DNA of 64,000 bases, taken from contig AZWL01000008.1 in assembly GCA_000514715.1 (NCBI GenBank), forward strand, positions 124,001-188,000. The letters run 5' to 3'. Shown piece after piece: positions 9,879-20,080 of this stretch. Every line of letters starts with the position of its first letter. Positions within the stretch are counted from its first letter, which is position 1. The notes beneath the pieces were generated by a model. That model searched no databases. It was not told where the DNA came from and saw only the letters and a list, made by a program, of their open reading frames with translations. Source of the DNA: Streptomyces sp. CNH099. Its GTDB lineage: Bacteria > Actinomycetota > Actinomycetes > Streptomycetales > Streptomycetaceae. Both the position numbers and the translations under genes were made by a program.

Positions 9879-12874
9879 TCAGCGCCTCAGATGGGACAGG
9901 GCACGGCTCAGAAGAGCGGCGCGATCCGCCCGGTCGGCCAGGTGCTCGACGCCGAAGCCGACGAGCACGGTGTCGCGGGTGGTGACGGCCCCGTAGCTCT
10001 CCAGGAGCTTGCCGGAACGGGCCCAGTCGCCGTCGGCCGCGGGGCTGCCCGGCGGCGGGCCGGGCGTCGACCAGGCGCCGAGTCCGCTCTCGAAGCCCTC
10101 GGCGTCGCCCCCGGCGCCGCCGACGACCACGGCGGTGTCGTCGGCGAAGACGCCGCTGCCGCCGGTGCCCGGGTCGGTGACGTACGACAGCGACAGCTCG
10201 ACCTGCCCGCCGGCGTAGGCGGAGAGGTCGTACGAGACCTCCTGCCAGCCGCCGGAGGAGCCCGTCAGGCCGTGCCAGGCGCCGCTGGTGCCGGCCGCGG
10301 TGCAGCCGTCGGCGCCCTGGGTGAGGTACTGCCGCAGGAACGGGTGGGTCCGGATGAAGAAGCCCTCGCCGCACTCCGTGGGCACCGCGTCCGTGGTGGC
10401 CCCGCCGGCCTCGGGCAGCGTGGTCCAGTCGTCGCCGCCCGGGGTGCGGGCCTCCATGAGCACGAAGTCGTAGCCCCGCTCGGCGTCCCAGTTGAGCGCG
10501 GTACGCAGTGCGGGCGCCTCCGCGGCGGTGACGCCGGTGAGGTCGACGGTGCGGGTGAGCCGCTGCCAGTTCTCGTCCTCGTGCTCGGCGACGGCCATCC
10601 ACTCGCCCTCGTACGGCGCGTACGGGTTGAGGCCGCCCGCGTACGACCCCGCCTGCGCGGAGCGGAACTGCGGGAACTCCGCCGGCGGCAGCGCGCCGGA
10701 GGTGACGGTGTACGCCCCGGCGCCGTCGAGCGGGTTGCCCGCGGCGTCGCTGAGACTCCCGCCCGCGCCGCGCAGGGCGCCGGCGCCGGCGAAGCCGTCG
10801 GGGCCGACGGTGGCGGAGCGGGAGTAGGCACCCAGGTAGTACTGGCTGAAGTCGTCGGTCCGGGCCCGGCCGACGAGCGCGTCGCCGCCGGCCTGCTCGC
10901 CGGCCTCGACCAGCTTGCCGCCCTCGTTGAGGTAGGCGCGCAGGGCGAGCTGGGTGTCGCCGCCGGGGGCGCCGGCGCCGGTGTAGTGGACGACGCTGCG
11001 GAAGTGGCCGAGCACGCCCAGCGCGTGCGGCGGCCCCTGCGTGGCGACGTCCCAGACGGCCGCGGAGCGGCCGGAGGCGCGCAGGGCGTCGACGTAGGTG
11101 CGGGCGTGCCGGGCCTCGGCGCCCTCCTCGGCGACCACGAGGGTGCCGGCGCGGGGGCGTTCGGCGACGGTGAAGGTGAAGTGCTCGCTCGCGGTGCGCT
11201 TGCCGGCGCGGGTGCGGCCGGTGAACCAGACCTCCACCTCGTCGCCGGGCCGGACGTTCTCGACCTCGGCGCGATACTCGTCGAAGCGGATGTTGTCCTC
11301 GCCGCCGTAGGTCTCGCCGCCCCGCCAGCGCTCCACGTCCTCGTCGCGGGTGCGGCCGCCGTTGACGCGGTAGTTCAGCTCCTTGTCCCGTACGGACTTG
11401 CGGGCGACGACGGAGACTTCTTGATCGGCTCCGCCGGCCCTTCCGCCGCGGTGCCCGCGGCCGCGGGCGTAGGAGACGTCGAAGTCGTCCACGGTGAAGT
11501 CGGGGGCCTCGATGCCGACGGGGGACGACGGCCGGTCGGGGTGAGCGGCGGTCTCGGCGACGGAGAGGGCGAAGGGGACGTTCTTGGCGAACTCGTCCTG
11601 GATCAGCTTCTCGTCGTCGGGGAAGTTGAAGCCGGACTGGCAGTCCGCGGGGTCCCAGGCGTCGTCCGGGTCGAGTTCGGACGCCGTCCTGCACGTGGTC
11701 ATCTCCGGGGTGAACATCATCATCCCGTTGACGTTGGCGGCGTGGCCGTCGGACTCGCCGTTGGTGGTGTACAGCTCGGAGGAGACCTGGGGGCGGTAGC
11801 CGGGCACGGCGGGGTTCTCCGGGGTGCCGGCGAGCGCGCGGTACAGCACGTCGTCCGGGGTGTCGGTGGCGACCTGCCAGCCGACGCCGTAGAGGATCAG
11901 CTCGGCGGCGGAGTGGTAGTTGATCCCGAACTCGAAGCCGATGCGCTTCTGGAAGGCGTCGAGGGCCCGGGTCTCGGGCTCGGACATGGGCCCGGGTCCG
12001 CGGTAGGTCTGGCTGGCGGGATTCGGCGAGGAGCCCTCGTTGTCGTAGCCCCACCGGTAGGCGAAGTTGCGGTTCAGGTCGACGCCGTCGCCGGTGGTGT
12101 ACCGGCCGTCGCCGTTCATGTCGCGCATGTTCTTGCGCCAGAGGCGCTGGCCGTCGGGGTCGTGGGTCCAGTCGTAGCCGTCGGGGTTGGCGGACAGGAC
12201 GAACCACAGCTCGGTGGAGTCGACGATCCGGGTGAGCCTGCGGTCCTTGCCGTAGCCGTCGAGGTAGTGGTGCAGCAGCCGGCGGGTCATCTCCGGGGTG
12301 ATCCACTCGCGGGCGTGCTGGTTGGACAGGTGGAGGACGGCGGGCTTGGCGCCGTCCCGGACCCGCTTGGCGCCCCGGGTGAGCTTCAGCGCGAGGATGT
12401 CCCGGCCCTGGACGGTCGTGCCGATGGACACCAGCTTGGTGAGCTGCGGATGCTGCCGGGCGATCCCGACCAGTTCCTCCCGGAGCCCGCCGGGACCGCT
12501 GTACGGCCGGTAGACGCCGTCGGACGCGGCCTCGACGCGCGCCTGCGCGCGGGCGGGACGGTGCGCTCGGCGAGGTCGACGCCCTGCTCCGCCAGGTCCG
12601 CCGCCTGCGCGTCGGTCAGGAACAGCTCGACCTCGGCGGTGCCGCGGGCCGGGGCCCGCTCGCCGAGTTCGTGGGCGTCCTGCCCGGCCGCCAGGAGCAG
12701 CGGGATCTGGTCGCGGGTGACGTCCGCGGTGAAGACCTTGATCTCGTCGCCGGCGTCGGCGGCGGTGGCGGCCGGGCCCGGACCGCCGTCGGCGGCACCG
12801 GCCGTGGGCGCGGCGGCGAGGCCGCCGAGCAGCAAGGCGGCTGATGCGAGGATCGCGCTCGCTCTTCGTCTCAT
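9879..12874 (-). pseudogene. Secreted zinc carboxypeptidase (M14), frame broken near its 5' end
   Basis: The protein begins at ATG 12874 with a clear Sec signal peptide (MRRRASAILASAALLLGGLAA, cut near AGA-AD) and a propeptide. The frame shifts in the GC run at about 12545-12565. The rest (from ARVEAASDGVYRPYSG) is in the next frame down to 9879. The M14 zinc site is seen as NQHAREWITPEM, with NPDGYDW, DLNRNFAYRW and NYHSAAE following. A long C-terminal half holds beta-sandwich and jelly-roll-like segments. It would degrade peptides outside the cell. One missing base restores about 998 residues, a normal size for Streptomyces homologues. Whether this is decay or sequencing error cannot be told from the sequence alone. 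Confidence 0.82.
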
Positions 12875-12916
12875 GTGCCCCTCTTCGGTTGTCTGTCTCG
12901 TGGACGAACAGCAGCA

Positions 12917-12945
12917 AGGCTGCGGTGGACCCATGTCCACGTCAA
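12917..12945 (-). promoter_or_regulatory. Candidate promoter with internal operator for the carboxypeptidase gene
   Basis: On the minus strand TTGACG (12940-12945) and CAGCCT (12917-12922) are 17 bases apart. The spacer is almost filled by the perfect inverted repeat GTGGAC-4-GTCCAC (12925-12940), a position expected for a repressor site. The -10 is weak. The gene begins at 12874. Confidence 0.42.
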
Positions 12946-12967
12946 GATGCCGGAAGGTGTGAAGAAA

Positions 12968-13014
12968 CCCGCGCGGAGCGCCGCGGGCGGGGGGCCGCCG
13001 GGACGGGCCGGCGG
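12968..13014 (-). terminator. Two tandem hairpins downstream of whiA
   Basis: CCCGCG/CGCGGG (12968-12987) and the perfect seven-pair CCGCCGG/CCGGCGG with a six-base loop (12995-13014) sit 25-70 bases past the whiA stop. They probably end the uvrC-rapZ-yvcK-whiA transcript. Confidence 0.6.
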
Positions 13015-13038
13015 GGGAAACGGGGAGCGGACGGGGCG

Positions 13039-14016
13039 TCAGCCCACCATCTCCTCCGTGAGGTTGGCCTCGGTGCCGGGGACGCCCAGGTCGCCGGCCC
13101 GCTTGTCGGCCATGGCGAGCAGCCGGCGGATACGCCCCGCGACCGCGTCCTTCGTCAGCGGCGGGTCGGCGAGGGCGCCCAGCTCCTCCAGCGACGCCTG
13201 CTTGTGCTCCATGCGCAGCCGGCCGGCCGCCGCCAGGTGCTCCGGCACCTCGTCGCCGAGGATCTCCAGCGCCCGCTGCACGCGCGCGCCCGCCGCGACC
13301 GCCGCGCGCGCCGAGCGGCGCAGGTTGGCGTCGTCGAAGTTGGCGAGCCGGTTGGCCGTGGCGCGCACCTCGCGGCGCATCCGGCGCTCCTCCCAGGCCA
13401 GCACCGACTCGTGCGCGCCGAGCCGGGTGAGCAGCGCGCCGATGGCGTCCCCGTCCCGTACGACCACGCGGTCCACGCCGCGCACCTCGCGGGCCTTGGC
13501 CGGGATGCTGAGCCGGCGGGCGGCGCCGACCAGGGCGAGGGCCGCCTCCGGGCCGGGGCAGGTGACCTCCAGCGAGGAGGAGCGGCCGGGCTCGGTCAGC
13601 GAGCCGTGGGCGAGGAAGGCGCCGCGCCAGGCGGCCTCGGCGTCGCAGGTGGCGCCGGAGACGACCTGCGGGGGCAGCCCGCGGATGGGCCGGCCGCGGC
13701 CGTCGACCAGGCCCGTCTGCCGGGCCAGCTGCTCACCGCCGGCGACCACCCGGACCACGTACCGGCTGCCGCGGCGCAGCCCGCCCGGGGCCATGACGAT
13801 CATCTCGGAGCCGTGCCCGAAGATCTCCAGGATGTCCTTCTTCAGCCGGCGCGCGGCGACCCCGGTGTCCAGCTCGGCCTCGATCACGATCCGGCCGCTG
13901 ACCAGGTGCAGCCCGCCGGCGAACCGCAGCGTGGCGGAGACCTCCGCCTTACGGCAGCACGTCCGGGTCACGGGGAGCCGGGAGATCTCGTCCTTCACCG
14001 CTGCCGTCATCGCCAT
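13039..14016 (-). CDS. whiA: Sporulation regulator WhiA
   Basis: A 325-residue DNA-binding protein needed for sporulation septation in Streptomyces, acting with WhiB. It has a LAGLIDADG-homing-endonuclease-like N-terminal half (from [20 protein letters not shown] to LVGAARRL) without nuclease function, and a C-terminal helix-turn-helix (about residues 240-310). The sequence [30 protein letters not shown] is almost invariant in the genus. Start ATG 14016 overlaps the 3' end of yvcK by 10 bases, implying translational coupling. Confidence 0.97.
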   Translation of the reverse strand: MAMTAAVKDEISRLPVTRTCCRKAEVSATLRFAGGLHLVSGRIVIEAELDTGVAARRLKKDILEIFGHGSEMIVMAPGGLRRGSRYVVRVVAGGEQLARQTGLVDGRGRPIRGLPPQVVSGATCDAEAAWRGAFLAHGSLTEPGRSSSLEVTCPGPEAALALVGAARRLSIPAKAREVRGVDRVVVRDGDAIGALLTRLGAHESVLAWEERRMRREVRATANRLANFDDANLRRSARAAVAAGARVQRALEILGDEVPEHLAAAGRLRMEHKQASLEELGALADPPLTKDAVAGRIRRLLAMADKRAGDLGVPGTEANLTEEMVG

Positions 14017-15041
14017 GGCCCGATCCTTCCATGCATCCGAAAAATACGGTCGTACGCGGCGGCCAGCAGCTCCGGATCGTGCCGGGGAGTCCCGTCGGTC
14101 CGCGCCACCGGCGCCAGCTCGACCGAGCCCGCAAGCTCTTTCGCAGCCTCGCGCAACCCGTCGCGCTCAGCCGCACCGGGCACTGCATCCTTGTCGGCCA
14201 GCACCACGTCGAGGGCGAGTTTAGGGGCGTGTCGTCGCAAAACCTCCAAATGACGCTGCGGGGAAAATCCGTCCGTTTCCCCCGGCTGCGGGGCGAGGTT
14301 CAGGGAGAGGACCTTGCGGGCCTTGGTCTCCACCAGGGTCTCGTGCAGCTCGGGCACCAGCAGGTGCGGGATGACGGAGGAGAACCAGGAGCCCGGGCCC
14401 AGCACCACCCAGTCCGCCTCGCGGACGGCCTCGACGGCGGCCGGGACGGCCGGCGGGTCGGCGGGCACCAGGTGGACCCGCTGCACCTCGCCCGGGGTGA
14501 GGGCCACGGTGGCCTGGCCGGCCACGGTGACGACCTGGTCGGGGCGCTCCGGCGCGTGGCCGCGGACGTCGGCGCGCAGCTCCAGCGGCACCGCGGACAT
14601 CGGCAGCACCCGGCCGTGCGCGCCGAGGAGGGTGCCGACCAGGTCGAGGGCCTGGACGTGGTCGCCGAGCTGCTCCCACAGCGCGACGATCAGCAGGTTG
14701 CCGACGGCGTGGTCGTGCAGCTCGCCCTTGCTGGTGAAGCGGTGCTGGATGACCCGGGACCAGGTCTGGCCCCAGTCGTCGTCGCCGCACAGCGCCGCCA
14801 GCGCCTTGCGCAGGTCGCCCGGGGGCAGCACGCCCAGCTCGTCGCGGAGCCGGCCGGACGAGCCGCCGTCGTCGGCGACCGTGACGACGGCGGTGAGATC
14901 GCCGGTGATCCGGCGCAGCGCGGCGAGGGAGGCGGACAGGCCCATTCCCCCGCCGAGCGCGACCACCTTCGGCTGCGAACCCGGCCGACGGGCGACCCGG
15001 CGGCGCAGCCGGAGGTTCCGGCCACCGGCGATCCGGCTCAC
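14007..15041 (-). CDS. yvcK: YvcK/CofD-like gluconeogenesis factor
   Basis: A 344-residue cytosolic protein with the CofD-like Rossmann core. Motifs seen are [20 protein letters not shown] near residue 26, [14 protein letters not shown], and [15 protein letters not shown]. YvcK proteins bind UDP-sugars and link carbon supply to cell-wall synthesis. A basic leader ([14 protein letters not shown]) precedes the fold. Its start overlaps the rapZ stop by four bases and its end overlaps whiA, so it is firmly within the operon. Confidence 0.94.
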   Translation of the reverse strand: MSRIAGGRNLRLRRRVARRPGSQPKVVALGGGMGLSASLAALRRITGDLTAVVTVADDGGSSGRLRDELGVLPPGDLRKALAALCGDDDWGQTWSRVIQHRFTSKGELHDHAVGNLLIVALWEQLGDHVQALDLVGTLLGAHGRVLPMSAVPLELRADVRGHAPERPDQVVTVAGQATVALTPGEVQRVHLVPADPPAVPAAVEAVREADWVVLGPGSWFSSVIPHLLVPELHETLVETKARKVLSLNLAPQPGETDGFSPQRHLEVLRRHAPKLALDVVLADKDAVPGAAERDGLREAAKELAGSVELAPVARTDGTPRHDPELLAAAYDRIFRMHGRIGPWR

Positions 15042-15994
15042 TCGCGCCCCATGTCCCGGTGGACGACGACGGTCTCGATGCCGTCCGAGGCGAGCCGGCG
15101 GGCCAGCCGCTCGGACATCGCGACGGAGCGGTGCTTACCGCCGGTGCAGCCGACGGCGACGGTCACGTACCGCTTGCCCTCGCGCCGGTAGCCCTCGGTG
15201 ACCAGGTGCATCAGCTCGGCGTAGCCGTTGAGGAACTCCTTGGCGCCGGGCTGGTTGAAGACGTACTGCGCGACGTCCTCGTTGAGGCCCGTGAACTGGC
15301 GCAGCTCGGGGACCCAGTGCGGGTTCGGCAGGAAGCGGCAGTCCACCACCAGGTCGGCGTCCACGGGCAGGCCGTACTTGTAGCCGAAGGACATCACCGT
15401 GGCACGCAGCTCCGGCTCCTCGCCGCCGGCGAACTGGGCGTCCATCTTCGCGCGCAGCTCGTGCACGTTCAGGCTGGAGGTGTCGATCACCAGGTCGGCG
15501 TCGCCGCGCAGCTCGCGCAGCAGGTCGCGCTCGGCGGCGATACCGTCGAGGATCGTGCCGTCGCCCTGCAGCGGGTGCGGGCGGCGCACGGACTCGAAGC
15601 GGGCCACCAGCGAGTTGTCCGACGCCTCCAGGAAGACGATGCGCCGGGGGACCTGCTTCTCCTTCAGGTCGGCCAGGGACTCCTTCAGGTTGTCGAAGAA
15701 GCGCCGGCCGCGGACGTCCACGACGACCGCGATCCGCGCCACGTTCCCCTGCGAGCGGGCGCCCAGCTCCACCATGGTGGGGATCAGGGCGGGCGGCAGG
15801 TTGTCCACGACGAACCAGCCGAGGTCCTCCAGGCACTTCGCGGCCGTGCTCCGGCCGGCGCCCGACATCCCGGAGATGATCACCAGCTCGGGGATGCCCG
15901 TCTGCCCGGAGTCCGCCGCCCCGCCCGGCCCGGAGGCCGGGTCACCGGCGGTCCCGGCGGTCTGGTCCGTCTCGTCTGTCCCGTTCTCGTTCAT
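15038..15994 (-). CDS. rapZ: RNase adapter RapZ / nucleotide-binding protein YvcJ
   Basis: A 318-residue P-loop protein. The Walker A is present as IISGMSGAGRSTAAKCLED near residue 40, followed by the family stretch DNLPPALIPTMVEL. The C-terminal half has GCTGGKHRSVAMSERLA. In other bacteria RapZ controls aminosugar synthesis through small RNAs, and YvcJ binds nucleotides and GlcN6P; in Streptomyces its role is not settled. The first 35 residues are a low-complexity acidic, Gly-rich leader. It starts 18 bases after the uvrC stop. Confidence 0.94.
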   Translation of the reverse strand: MNENGTDETDQTAGTAGDPASGPGGAADSGQTGIPELVIISGMSGAGRSTAAKCLEDLGWFVVDNLPPALIPTMVELGARSQGNVARIAVVVDVRGRRFFDNLKESLADLKEKQVPRRIVFLEASDNSLVARFESVRRPHPLQGDGTILDGIAAERDLLRELRGDADLVIDTSSLNVHELRAKMDAQFAGGEEPELRATVMSFGYKYGLPVDADLVVDCRFLPNPHWVPELRQFTGLNEDVAQYVFNQPGAKEFLNGYAELMHLVTEGYRREGKRYVTVAVGCTGGKHRSVAMSERLARRLASDGIETVVVHRDMGRE

Positions 15995-16012
15995 CGCTCT
16001 GTCCCCCGGTCC

Positions 16013-18100
16013 TCATTCGTCCATGATCTCTCCGGTGGCGGTGTTCACCGCCGGTGCGGCCGGTGCCGCCTGCGCGAGGGTCGCGGCGATGGTTTCGGCC
16101 GTCTTGCGGCCGATGCCGGGAACCTCACAGATCTGATCAATAGTCGCAGCTCTGAGCCGTTTCACCGAACCGAAGTGCTTCAGCAGGGCCCGGCGGCGGC
16201 TCTCCCCCAGGCCGGGCACCGCGTCCAGCGGCCCGGCCTTCATGCTCCTGGCCCGCTTCTTGCGCTGGTAGGCGATGGCGAAGCGGTGGGCCTCGTCCCG
16301 TACCCGCTGGAGCAGGTACAGGCCCTCGCTGCTGCGCGGCAGGATGACGGGGTCGTCGCTGTCCGGCAGCCACACCTCTTCGAGGCGCTTGGCCAGGCCG
16401 ACGACGGCCACGTCGTCCACGCCCAGCCCGTCGAGGGCCTTCTTGGCGGCGGCGACCTGCGGCTGACCGCCGTCGACGACCACGAGCTGGGGCGGGTACG
16501 CGAACTTCTTCGGCCGCCCGGTGTCCGGATCCCGGCCGGCGGACCCGTCCGCGGGCGCGGCGTCCGCGACCGCGGGCCCCGGCACTCCCGCGCCGGCCGC
16601 GGAAGCGCCGTTCCCGCCGCTCCCGCCGGCCTCGCCGCTCCCGGCCCGGCCGCGCTCGACGGCGGCCTCGGCCTCCGGGTCGCCCCACTCCCCCGTCTTC
16701 TGCTTCTCCTGCACGTAGCGCCGGAACCTGCGGGTGACCACCTCGTGCATCGCGCGCACGTCGTCCTGGCCGGTGAACCCCTTGATCTCGAAGCGGCGGT
16801 ACTCGCTCTTGCGGGCGAGGCCGTCCTCGAAGACGACCATGGAGCCGACGACGTCGTCCCCCTGCAGGTGGGAGATGTCGTAGCACTCGATGCGCAGCGG
16901 CGCGGAGTCCAGCTCCAGCGCCTCGGCGATCTCCTCCAGCGCCCGGGAGCGGGTGGTCAGGTCGGAGGCGCGCTTGGTCTTGTGCAGGGAGAGGGCCTGC
17001 TGGGCGTTCCGCGCGACCGTGGCGAGCAGGTCCTTCTTGTCGCCGCGCCGCGGCACCCGCAGGTCCACCCGGGCGCCGCGGCGCTCGGCCAGCCACTCCC
17101 GTACCGGCGCGGCCGGCTCCGGCAGCGCCGGGACCAGCACCTCGCGCGGGATGCCCTCGCCCTGCTCGTCGCCGTACAGCTGCTGCAGCGCGTGCTCGAC
17201 GAGGCCGGCGGTGTCGACGGCCTCCACCCGGTCGGTGACCCAGCCGCGCTGGCCGCGGACCCGGCCGCCGCGGACGTGGAAGATCTGCACCGCCGCCTCC
17301 AGCTCGTCCTCGGCCAGGGCGACCAGGTCGGCGTCGGTGGCGTCGGCGAGGACCACGGCGTTCTTCTCCATGGCGCGCTTCAGCGCCCCTATGTCGTCGC
17401 GCAGCCGGGCCGCCTTCTCGTACTCCATCTCCTCGGCGGCCTCCTGCATCTGCCGCTCCAGCCGCCGGAGGTACGCGCCCGTGCGGCCGGCCATGAAGTC
17501 GCAGAACTCCTCGGCCAGCTCCCGGTGCTCCGCGGCCGTGACGCGGCCGACGCAGGGCGCGGAGCACTTGCCGATGTACCCCAGGAGGCAGGGCCGGCCG
17601 ATCTGCGCGCTGCGCTTGAACACCCCCGCGGAGCAGGTCCGCACGGGGAAGGCGCGCAGCATCAGGTCGACGGTCTCGCGGATGGCCCACGCGTGCGCGT
17701 ACGGGCCGAAGTAGCGCACGCCCTTGCGCTTGGGGCCGCGCATGACCTGCACCCGCGGATACTCCTCGTTGAGGGTCACGGCGAGGGAGGGGTAGCTCTT
17801 GTCGTCCCGGTACTTGACGTTGAACCGCGGGTCGTACTGCTTGATCCAGGTGTACTCCAGCTGGAGCGCCTCGACCTCCGTGGCCACCACGGTCCACTCC
17901 ACCGAGGCCGCGGTCGTGACCATCGTGCGCGTGCGCTGGTGCAGCCCGGCGAGGTCCTGGAAGTACGACGAGAGGCGCTGGCGCAGGCTCTTCGCCTTGC
18001 CGACGTAGATGACCCGGCCGTGCTCGTCGCGGAACCTGTAGACCCCCGGGGAGTCGGGGATCTGTCCGGGCTTGGGACGGTAGCTGGACGGATCGGCCAT
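16013..18100 (-). CDS. uvrC: UvrABC excinuclease subunit C
   Basis: A 695-residue nuclease that makes both incisions in nucleotide excision repair. In order: a GIY-YIG nuclease domain ([24 protein letters not shown]), a cysteine-rich region and UVR motif near residue 205, an RNase H-like domain ([13 protein letters not shown]), and C-terminal helix-hairpin-helix repeats ([23 protein letters not shown]). A Gly/Ala/Ser-rich insert (about residues 505-560) splits the RNase H-like half, as seen in Streptomyces. The start is ATG 18100; longer upstream initiators lie outside the conserved protein. First gene of the uvrC-rapZ-yvcK-whiA operon. Confidence 0.97.
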   Translation of the reverse strand: MADPSSYRPKPGQIPDSPGVYRFRDEHGRVIYVGKAKSLRQRLSSYFQDLAGLHQRTRTMVTTAASVEWTVVATEVEALQLEYTWIKQYDPRFNVKYRDDKSYPSLAVTLNEEYPRVQVMRGPKRKGVRYFGPYAHAWAIRETVDLMLRAFPVRTCSAGVFKRSAQIGRPCLLGYIGKCSAPCVGRVTAAEHRELAEEFCDFMAGRTGAYLRRLERQMQEAAEEMEYEKAARLRDDIGALKRAMEKNAVVLADATDADLVALAEDELEAAVQIFHVRGGRVRGQRGWVTDRVEAVDTAGLVEHALQQLYGDEQGEGIPREVLVPALPEPAAPVREWLAERRGARVDLRVPRRGDKKDLLATVARNAQQALSLHKTKRASDLTTRSRALEEIAEALELDSAPLRIECYDISHLQGDDVVGSMVVFEDGLARKSEYRRFEIKGFTGQDDVRAMHEVVTRRFRRYVQEKQKTGEWGDPEAEAAVERGRAGSGEAGGSGGNGASAAGAGVPGPAVADAAPADGSAGRDPDTGRPKKFAYPPQLVVVDGGQPQVAAAKKALDGLGVDDVAVVGLAKRLEEVWLPDSDDPVILPRSSEGLYLLQRVRDEAHRFAIAYQRKKRARSMKAGPLDAVPGLGESRRRALLKHFGSVKRLRAATIDQICEVPGIGRKTAETIAATLAQAAPAAPAVNTATGEIMDE

Positions 18101-18111
18101 GGTCCCCACCC

Positions 18112-18174
18112 TACTGTCGCCCACCGACGCCGGGCGGTCCGTCCACACCCGTGTACCGAGCCCGCGACAGTCCG
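18112..18174. repeat. Long-spaced inverted repeat upstream of uvrC
   Basis: ACTGTCGC (18112-18119) and GCGACAGT (about 18167-18174) are perfect inverse complements about 47 bases apart, between the uvrC start and the end of the next gene on the same strand. It could be a regulator half-site pair or chance. Confidence 0.3.
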
Positions 18175-18188
18175 GTGACATCCGGGGC

Positions 18189-19113
18189 TCAGCGCGGCCC
18201 GGCCGTCTCCGATTCCGCCTCCTGCACGTCGAAGGAGAAGGTGCGCCCGATGTGCGCCAGCCGCTCGGAGTACGAGTCGAGGAGGTAGACCGACGGCGTG
18301 GTGAGGGTGACGTACACGCAGTAGTCGCTCGGCGCGGGGACGATCAGCTGCAGGGAGGCGAGGGGGAACACGTTTCCCTCCGGCCGGTCCGTGTCCCTCA
18401 GCGTGAGCGAGCGCAGCGAGGTGGACATCACGCCGGGCCCGCAGGGCAGCTTGACCGCCAGCAGCATGTCCTGGCTGCCCTGCACGCCCTTGCCCGCCTC
18501 AGCAGCCCCGCCGAGAGGCGGTCGTCACCGTCCACTTCCTCGGTGCCCAGGCACATGGCCAGGGCGAAGCCGATGTCCTCGTGGGAGAAGACCCAGGGCA
18601 GGTACTTCCGCATCTGCCCACCGGCGAACTCCTGGTACTCCTCGTCACCGCCGGGCAGCAGCCTGGCCATCGCCTCGGAGCTGAGCGCCGCGGAGGCGTC
18701 GAACCCGCGCGGCGCCGCGCTGCTCGCGGGCTCCTGCTGGAGCCCGCGGAAGTCGGAGATCGGCCCGAGGACGGGAACGTCGGAGAGATTCAAGTCGCCG
18801 TCCAGCCACCGCTGGGGATTGAGGTTGGACCCGCCGGCGAGCCCCAGGCCGGAGAACAGGCCGCCCTTGTCCAGAAAATTGCCCCGGGAGACGAGCCGCT
18901 GCCCTTCCGCGATCACCCGCGCGCCCTCGTCCACCCCGCCCTGCGCCGCGCTGACGCGTTGCCCGCACCGATCTTCTTCAGCTCGGCCTGAGCCGACTCG
19001 CCCTCCCGGACAACCCTGCGGACGGTGGCGACCAGGCCCCGCAGAGCTTCCACATCTCCCGGTGCCGGGTTGAACCCCAGGTCGGAAAGTCCGAATCCGA
19101 CGTCATCAGACAT
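18189..19113 (-). pseudogene. Hypothetical protein, split by two apparent frameshifts; N-terminus resembles type VII-secreted proteins
   Basis: Three open segments on the minus strand (19113 to about 18920, 18934 to about 18480, 18485 to 18189) join into one protein of about 307 residues if one base is restored near 18945-18960 and one near 18490-18500. The N-terminus (FNPAPGDVEALRGLVATVRR) resembles the alpha-helical leader of actinobacterial WXG/type VII-secreted proteins. The middle and end have no motif I recognise. No signal peptide or membrane helix was seen. Alternatively the first segment is an unrelated remnant, and the second starts at GTG 18934 as a separate gene. Divergent from the next gene. 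Confidence 0.5.
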
Positions 19114-19219
19114 CCCTTCCGCACACTGTGACCGTCATCTGTTGGAAGCTATCGGAGGCAGGTCCGGTTCCGCTGTGCCGTGCGAAAGTCAGGGCTGCGA
19201 CGCTGTCGGGGAGGCCCGG

Positions 19220-19867
19220 ATGGCAGTGCAGCGGGAACTCGCATCCCTCCTTCGCAGCGCTCGGCAGGGCAGCGCGACACATCACCTGCGGAGTCCGTGG
19301 GTCAGACCACGGAGGCTGGCGGCCTTTGTCTACGTCGCCGAGCAGCACGGCTACCGTTACGACGGCATCGCCTCCCATCCCGCGGCCTCCGCCCCGACCC
19401 TCGTCCTCAGGCGCCTCCCGGATGCCGCCGACCGTCTGGACCGCACCGCACAGATCCACCCGGACGCAGACCGCGGCGGACGGCTCCCGGGCATGCGCCC
19501 CGGACGTCGGCGTCTGGTGCCCCTTCCGGAGGTCAAGCCCGAAGTCGACCTGCTGTTCGCGCGGTTCCAGCTCGATGCGACCGAGGCGTCTCATCACACG
19601 AGGAAGAGGCGTCACTTCGTGGTCACCATGGCTCTGTTCATGTTGCTCGTCGCGGTCGTCGGCGGCTTCTACGCGGATTCCGTGCGCGGCTATCTGAAGG
19701 CGGTCCTCGTCATCGACGGCATCGTCGCCGCACTCCTGATCACCGTCATGTCGTCAAGCAAGATCACCACGCGGCGCACGCGGGACAGAGCGAGCCGACT
19801 GCTGGCGGAGGCAGGCATCGCCTGGCCGCCGGACCGCCCCGGTCGCCGGCGCGGGCGGCTACGCTGA
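19220..19867 (+). CDS. Hypothetical membrane protein
   Basis: A 215-residue protein starting at ATG 19220 behind a good GGGGAGG site. The N-terminal 135 residues are basic and soluble, with no recognised domain. Two hydrophobic helices follow (VVTMALFMLLVAVVGGFYAD near 142-161 and AVLVIDGIVAALLITVM near 168-184), then a basic C-terminal tail. The arrangement suggests a cytoplasmic domain tethered to the membrane. It runs divergent to the split gene and three bases ahead of a 41-codon ORF with related context. No function can be assigned. Confidence 0.6.
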   Translation: MAVQRELASLLRSARQGSATHHLRSPWVRPRRLAAFVYVAEQHGYRYDGIASHPAASAPTLVLRRLPDAADRLDRTAQIHPDADRGGRLPGMRPGRRRLVPLPEVKPEVDLLFARFQLDATEASHHTRKRRHFVVTMALFMLLVAVVGGFYADSVRGYLKAVLVIDGIVAALLITVMSSSKITTRRTRDRASRLLAEAGIAWPPDRPGRRRGRLR

Positions 19868-19870
19868 AAC

Positions 19871-19996
19871 ATGTCGTTCCTGAGGTTCGCATTCGACGAA
19901 GTCAAGGAAATGGTCACGACCCTCGAATCGAGCGGGAGCAGGATGAAGGGCGCCTCGAAGGAGCTGCTGCGCGCCGACACGGGCACGAAGGAATAG
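19871..19996 (+). CDS. Short WXG/ESX-leader-like ORF, 41 residues, possibly a truncated remnant
   Basis: ATG 19871 to TAG 19994-19996, starting three bases after the previous stop, so probably translated by coupling. The peptide (MSFLRFAFDEVKEM, then TTLESSGSRMKGASKEL) looks like the first helix of small helical WXG100-type proteins. It ends at residue 41, before the WXG turn and second helix would come. It is either a cut-down remnant of a type VII secretion substrate or a genuine small protein. Codon use is normal for the neighbourhood. Confidence 0.42.
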   Translation: MSFLRFAFDEVKEMVTTLESSGSRMKGASKELLRADTGTKE

Positions 19997-20080
19997 GGCT
20001 GCGCCCCGGGCACGAAACGGGCGGCGGTCCGGAGGGTGACGGGCATCCTGTGCCGCCGGGATGCGGTCATACTGAGGCGC

